Assembly (NCBI GenBank): GCA_013115145.1
Contig: JAAPAO010000033.1
Coordinates: forward strand, 58,483 to 122,482
DNA: 64,000 bases
Source of the DNA: Perkinsus chesapeaki
Lineage: Eukaryota > Perkinsozoa > Perkinsida > Perkinsidae
Direction of reading: 5' to 3'
Below, in pieces: positions 60,471 to 64,000 of this stretch. A program made the position numbers and the translations under genes. The notes below the pieces were generated by a model. That model worked only from the letters and a program-made list of their open reading frames with translations, was not told where the DNA came from and ran no database searches. Position 1 is the stretch's first letter; each line of letters starts with the position of its first letter.

Positions 60471-61432
60471 AAGCCCTCCCGTATGTTGAGGAATGATTGA
60501 TATAATACTTTCTTACAATAACTATTTGAACTACTGTACATGAAGCAGCTTCTGTTTCATGTGTAAATGTTATAATCATTACGCAAAGCGTATATGACTG
60601 TAGATAAGAATGACAATACGTTTTTCTCTGTGTGTACAGTAAATGTTGTAACTTTTTCTACTGTGCGATTTTTGAGGAGTTTATTCCCTCAGCACCTCTA
60701 TAAGCACTGGTTCCCATTGGCTCGCGTAATCGCGGTGTCCTGTATTTCGGGCAGTGTACGCCGTCGTGAATAATCTCCCAAGAGTTTGGTTTCTCATCGA
60801 TAATCATCTAACCGAGTAGTGTTTGTCAAATGCCTCTATTAGTGTATACTGTTGTTCAACTCTGTTAGGATCTCTGGGAAGTGTCTTCTTGATAATCGGT
60901 GTTGGAGTATAGATGGTTTTTTAGCTCAAGTCAATCAAAATTTTTGGTGTCCTTGTTTCGTACTGTCTTGCCTTACATTCATTTTCAGACTTTGACGAAG
61001 CGTCTATAGCCCGCGTTGGACGCTTTGATTAATAAGCACTGTAACAACTCAACACAAGCTCTTTCTCGAGTAAACTATCCGAATAATCTTATCCATCTAC
61101 ATACAAATGGAATAACCAGTGTATAATTGAACAGTTATGGACTTAACGAATCTCTCGGATGGAGAATACGAAGGATATCAATGATGTTGAAGGAGATAAC
61201 AATGGATAATCAAGCATTAATACACCACTACAACAAAGTAGCGGTGACATCTGCTATTTCCCTACGACCAGCAGTTAGGTAGCACAAGCGTCATTTACTA
61301 TAAATACATACAGCAAGAGCCATTCCTTACTATTTTATATATTACGAATATTCAAAGGAACGGCCTGTTGCCGAACAGCAGCTGCTGCTGCTTATATCGG
61401 CTCTATTACTTAGACGTTGTTGGTAGAACGAG
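60471..61432. other. Convergent 3' intergenic region, ENT / zinc-finger protein
   Basis: About 960 nt between two converging genes. AT-rich stretches alternate with balanced sequence. No coding exon, RNA gene or repeat was recognised. Confidence 0.5.
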
Positions 61433-62593
61433 TTAGAACCGTCTATCTCGGCTTCTACTTCGCGATCTACGGCGGCTTGAATCCTGTACCGCAGAGTAGT
61501 CAGGAATGACAGAAGACTCCATTGATGAAGATCCTGTAGAGGGACCGGCAGGCATCCCCTCAGGGTTGGCTGGAGGCGCGAAACTGTGCGGTGTACCACA
61601 CTTCCTGCATACTTGCCTAGAGGCAAAGTTCATATCACCGCAGTTGGGACAGTCCCAGTCACCTGAACGTTAGATATAACGGTGTATAGTAGAGTAAATA
61701 TAATTTACTAAGTCTTACCCGGCCTTCTCACTTGTCCACCACCACCACCTTTACCCTTGCCATAGTACCCGGGCCAACTTCCTCCCCATCTACATACCGA
61801 CCGATTTAATCCTTACTAACGCTTAATAACCAATTGCTAATCATTCCACCACACACGAAGGAAACAAGACCCTTTTATGAACCGTCCACTACAAATCCGA
61901 TGTTCCCAGTATTACCCGCCCCAAGCAGGCCACCTGAAAAAAACAAGTGGGCGAATATAGGGTCATGAAGCATCTTACATAGGTGGCATCCCTCCAGCAG
62001 CATCAGGTGCACCATAAGCATCATATCCTAAAATTATAAAAGGCATCATTCGAATGATCCAAGACCTCCTTCTTGCCTGGCATGCCATATGCGCTCATCA
62101 TTTGATATGCTGCAGCAGCTGCCATATATTCAGCTTCTAGTGTAGCTGGGTCCGGAGGGGGTGCCCCCTTCGGTGCTCCACAGCTACGGCAATACTCATT
62201 ACGAGCAAATTGATGGTCGCCGCAGGTATTGCAGAACCTATCATAATATAGGTTGAACTCCTCCTTCACACTAGCCACTACCAATCTCCTTCACGCACTT
62301 CTTGCTTATGCTTGGGCCGACCTATGAAAACTAAATTAGGGAAAATGGTGATACCTTAGCCTACCCCATCCAGCCCCCATGTTGTACATGGCACTACGAT
62401 CACCCGATCCCCATCCCAGACCACCATCACGAGCCTCATCAAAGCTATCGGGCGGCGCCCCACCATACCCTCCCGTTACTTGATGATCATTAGAGCCCAT
62501 AGGGACTCCTTCTGGTGGTGTTTGTATCAGATGAGATTCAGCAGCATGAGGTGGCGGATTACCCCATGACGAGGATGATGGGTAGTTACTCAT
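61433..62593 (-). CDS. RanBP2-type zinc-finger, RS-tailed RNA-binding protein (ZRANB2-like)
   Basis: From 62593: MSNYPSSSSWGNPPPHAAES, a Gly/Pro-rich N-terminus; then a first zinc finger FCNTCGDHQFARNEYCRSCG and APKGAPPPDP, an Ala-rich helix AEYMAAAAAYQMMSAYGMP, YYGKGKGGGGGQVRRPG and a canonical second RanBP2 finger DWDCPNCGDMNFASRQVCRK followed by CGTPH. The tail is RS-type: SRRRSRSRSRDRRF. Paired fingers plus RS tail match ZRANB2-like splicing regulators, which bind GGU-containing RNA. Introns are short; those between 61670 and 62020 are partly unresolved. Confidence 0.75.
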
Positions 62594-62713
62594 TACAACA
62601 ACAAGCTATCCTGCTGGGGAAGCATAACGAGCCATACCGTAATCCCCAACTCATAACTATCAAGAATGGAAAACTCGATTGAAACTATTCCAGATGTCAA
62701 TAACTAGTGACAT

Positions 62714-63851
62714 TCACTCATCTGATCCGAGCCACTTCTCAAGGAGTCTCTCTTCCACTCCTTCCAGAGCGAACCTGAGGGATGATGAGGAAGCCACTCC
62801 CAACTGGTGACCCTTTGGTACTACTTATGCTGTACAATATCCAGGTTTTCCCTCTGTGTCTCAAATGCCTTCTTAACATCTGACCCGCCGCCCATTGGCA
62901 TTGGTGGTGGCGGTGGTGCCATCATGCCACCCATCATCATCATATCCTCACCAGATGTATCCGCTGCAGCAGCCATTGCCGCCTCATCGCCAGATGACCT
63001 AGTCAACTGATACTACCTGCCATCCATTAAAGGCAGTCTTACCTTAGCTGTTGATAAAGCTGCATGATACCCTGACTACTCATAGATACGAAGAAGTATA
63101 AAGACAGGGATGATACATAAGATGTATCCAAAGCAGGAACATCAACACCACGTTGGAGCATGGATTTGACCTGTTACGATAATGTAGTTAATTGGAAAGG
63201 CGGTATGCTGACCTTGAATGTTAAAGGGAAAGGTGTCTTAGCTACAAGGAAGCCACTGAAGAGGTGTGATACCCAATAACCCAATGTACCATGGATACCT
63301 GGTATGGCATAAACCAATGTTGATTTAATAGACAAGTTTTACCCAAAAACATGAACTGATTTTTCATCATTCCAGTAGCCATGCTAGGATCAGATTGTGC
63401 TTGCATCATAGCATCCATGGCATTCTTTTGAGGTGGCACCTATCAACAGCTATAAGCCATCTCATACCCTTCACCGACTCTCTAGTGATACCTGCCAGAG
63501 TAGCCCTTGATCTTTCTTGAGGTAGAGCGCCTTCTTGGCTTGAAAGGCTTTCTCAGTTAGGAAATGCCCGTTTGCCTTCAACAACTTGGCACGAGTAAAC
63601 AACTTCTGCTTTTTGACCTCATCCGGGTCCGCTTTTGGTGTCGCCCGTCCTGAGCCCGATTAACCATGCTCCTTGCTCGTCTATGCCATCCCTTTATTAA
63701 CTCCATTATACTCCCCATTCATTTAGCTACAACTATTACCTAATATTTGCATCAGATTCATCCGTATAATATTACTCATGATCACAACTACCACAATTGG
63801 TATAAGGACGAAGTCCCGAATCAACGGGTCCAATAGGATAGGTGTAGTCAT
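62714..63851 (-). CDS. EMC3: ER membrane protein complex subunit 3
   Basis: Oxa1-superfamily insertase subunit of the EMC. Start at 63851: MTTPILLDPLIRDFVLIPIV, the LDPxIRDWVLIPI opening of the family; then KQKLFTRAKLLKANGHFLTE and AFQAKKALYLKKDQG, VPPQKNAMDAMMQAQSDPSM, a membrane exon ending HLFSGFLVAKTPFPF, and VKSMLQRGVDVPALDTSYVS followed by SLSLYFFVSMSSQGIMQLYQ. A Met/Pro/Gly-rich insert (MMMMGGMMAPPPPPMPMGGG) precedes the conserved FETQRENLDIVQHK, and a last exon FALEGVEERLLEKWLGSDE ends at 62714. Seven or so short introns. Confidence 0.88.
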
Positions 63852-63874
63852 GATCAAACAACAATCTTCACAAA

Positions 63875-64000
63875 TCAGCAGGAGCAGCCATCAATCTCGG
63901 CCTCCTGGGCGGGCGCTAACTCAACGTATTGTTTGTGCTTGTGCAAAGCCAACTTCAATAATAACTCAAGTAGATCTGGTTTGGGAGAACGGTTTCCGCT
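63875..64000 (-). CDS. 3' end of a gene with a Rab-type CxC tail
   Basis: Partial; the gene continues past the right edge. The readable end is PKPDLLELLLKLALHKHKQY followed by VELAPAQEAEIDGCSC and stop. A C-terminal Cys-Ser-Cys is the double geranylgeranylation signal of Rab GTPases and the preceding helix fits a Rab hypervariable region. The GTPase motifs lie outside the window, so identity is inferred. It is 24 nt from the EMC3 start on the same strand. Confidence 0.45.
   Translation of the reverse strand, partial: SGNRSPKPDLLELLLKLALHKHKQYVELAPAQEAEIDGCSC

Overview
The window is nuclear DNA of a protist, most likely a Perkinsus-type alveolate. Almost every gene is split by GT-AG introns of only about 40-55 nt. 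Exons carry runs of CAG/CAA/GAT/AGT trinucleotides (poly-Q, -N, -S, -D, -A). Introns are full of TAA/TAG triplets, and all three standard stop codons end genes. Gene content fits a myzozoan: a RAP/heptatricopeptide-type organelle RNA protein, phytochelatin synthase, a ClpS-like protein and condensin II. The species call is inference. Gene ends were set by joining exons by hand, so internal splice sites are approximate except where stated.

1-31 kb is AT-rich. It holds a partial START-like(?) gene, the splicing factor U2AF large subunit with an unusual Arg-Asp repeat, proteasome ATPase Rpt5, a very large F-box/LRR gene, a divergent histone H3, arginase (minus), splicing factor CCDC130/YJU2B, an acidic hypothetical gene, a membrane RING-H2 protein, a G-patch protein and a RAP-domain protein. 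A compositionally different island follows (23.3-25.6 kb) with one possible small secreted protein. Next come an SLC35B4-like nucleotide-sugar transporter (minus) and a DUSP-type ubiquitin protease with a myristoylation signal.

31-43 kb holds a GT47 exostosin-FkbM methyltransferase fusion, a BSD-like protein (minus), CK2 regulatory subunit beta (minus), an unidentified gene (minus), a probable mitochondrial membrane protein (minus), an unidentified plus-strand gene with a weak ORC6-like pattern, phytochelatin synthase with a long Cys-rich N-terminus, and a class I methyltransferase.

43-58.5 kb is a tight plus-strand run: condensin II subunit G2, an anchored ClpS-like protein, the Golgi tether Uso1/p115, a TMEM198-like membrane protein whose third intron carries a GC-rich palindromic element, a GT8 glycosyltransferase and a small hypothetical gene. 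58.5-64 kb holds an intronless ENT nucleoside transporter and, on the minus strand, a RanBP2-zinc-finger/RS protein, EMC3 and the end of a gene with a Rab-like CxC tail.

The genes are mostly housekeeping (splicing, proteasome/ubiquitin, chromatin, secretory pathway). Genes are not grouped by function, and several neighbours are divergent. Two divergent promoters share a matching GC-rich block. The most notable points are the H3 variant lacking K36 and K56, the R-D repeat in U2AF, the intron-borne palindromic element, the glycosyltransferase-methyltransferase fusion and the anchored ClpS-like protein.
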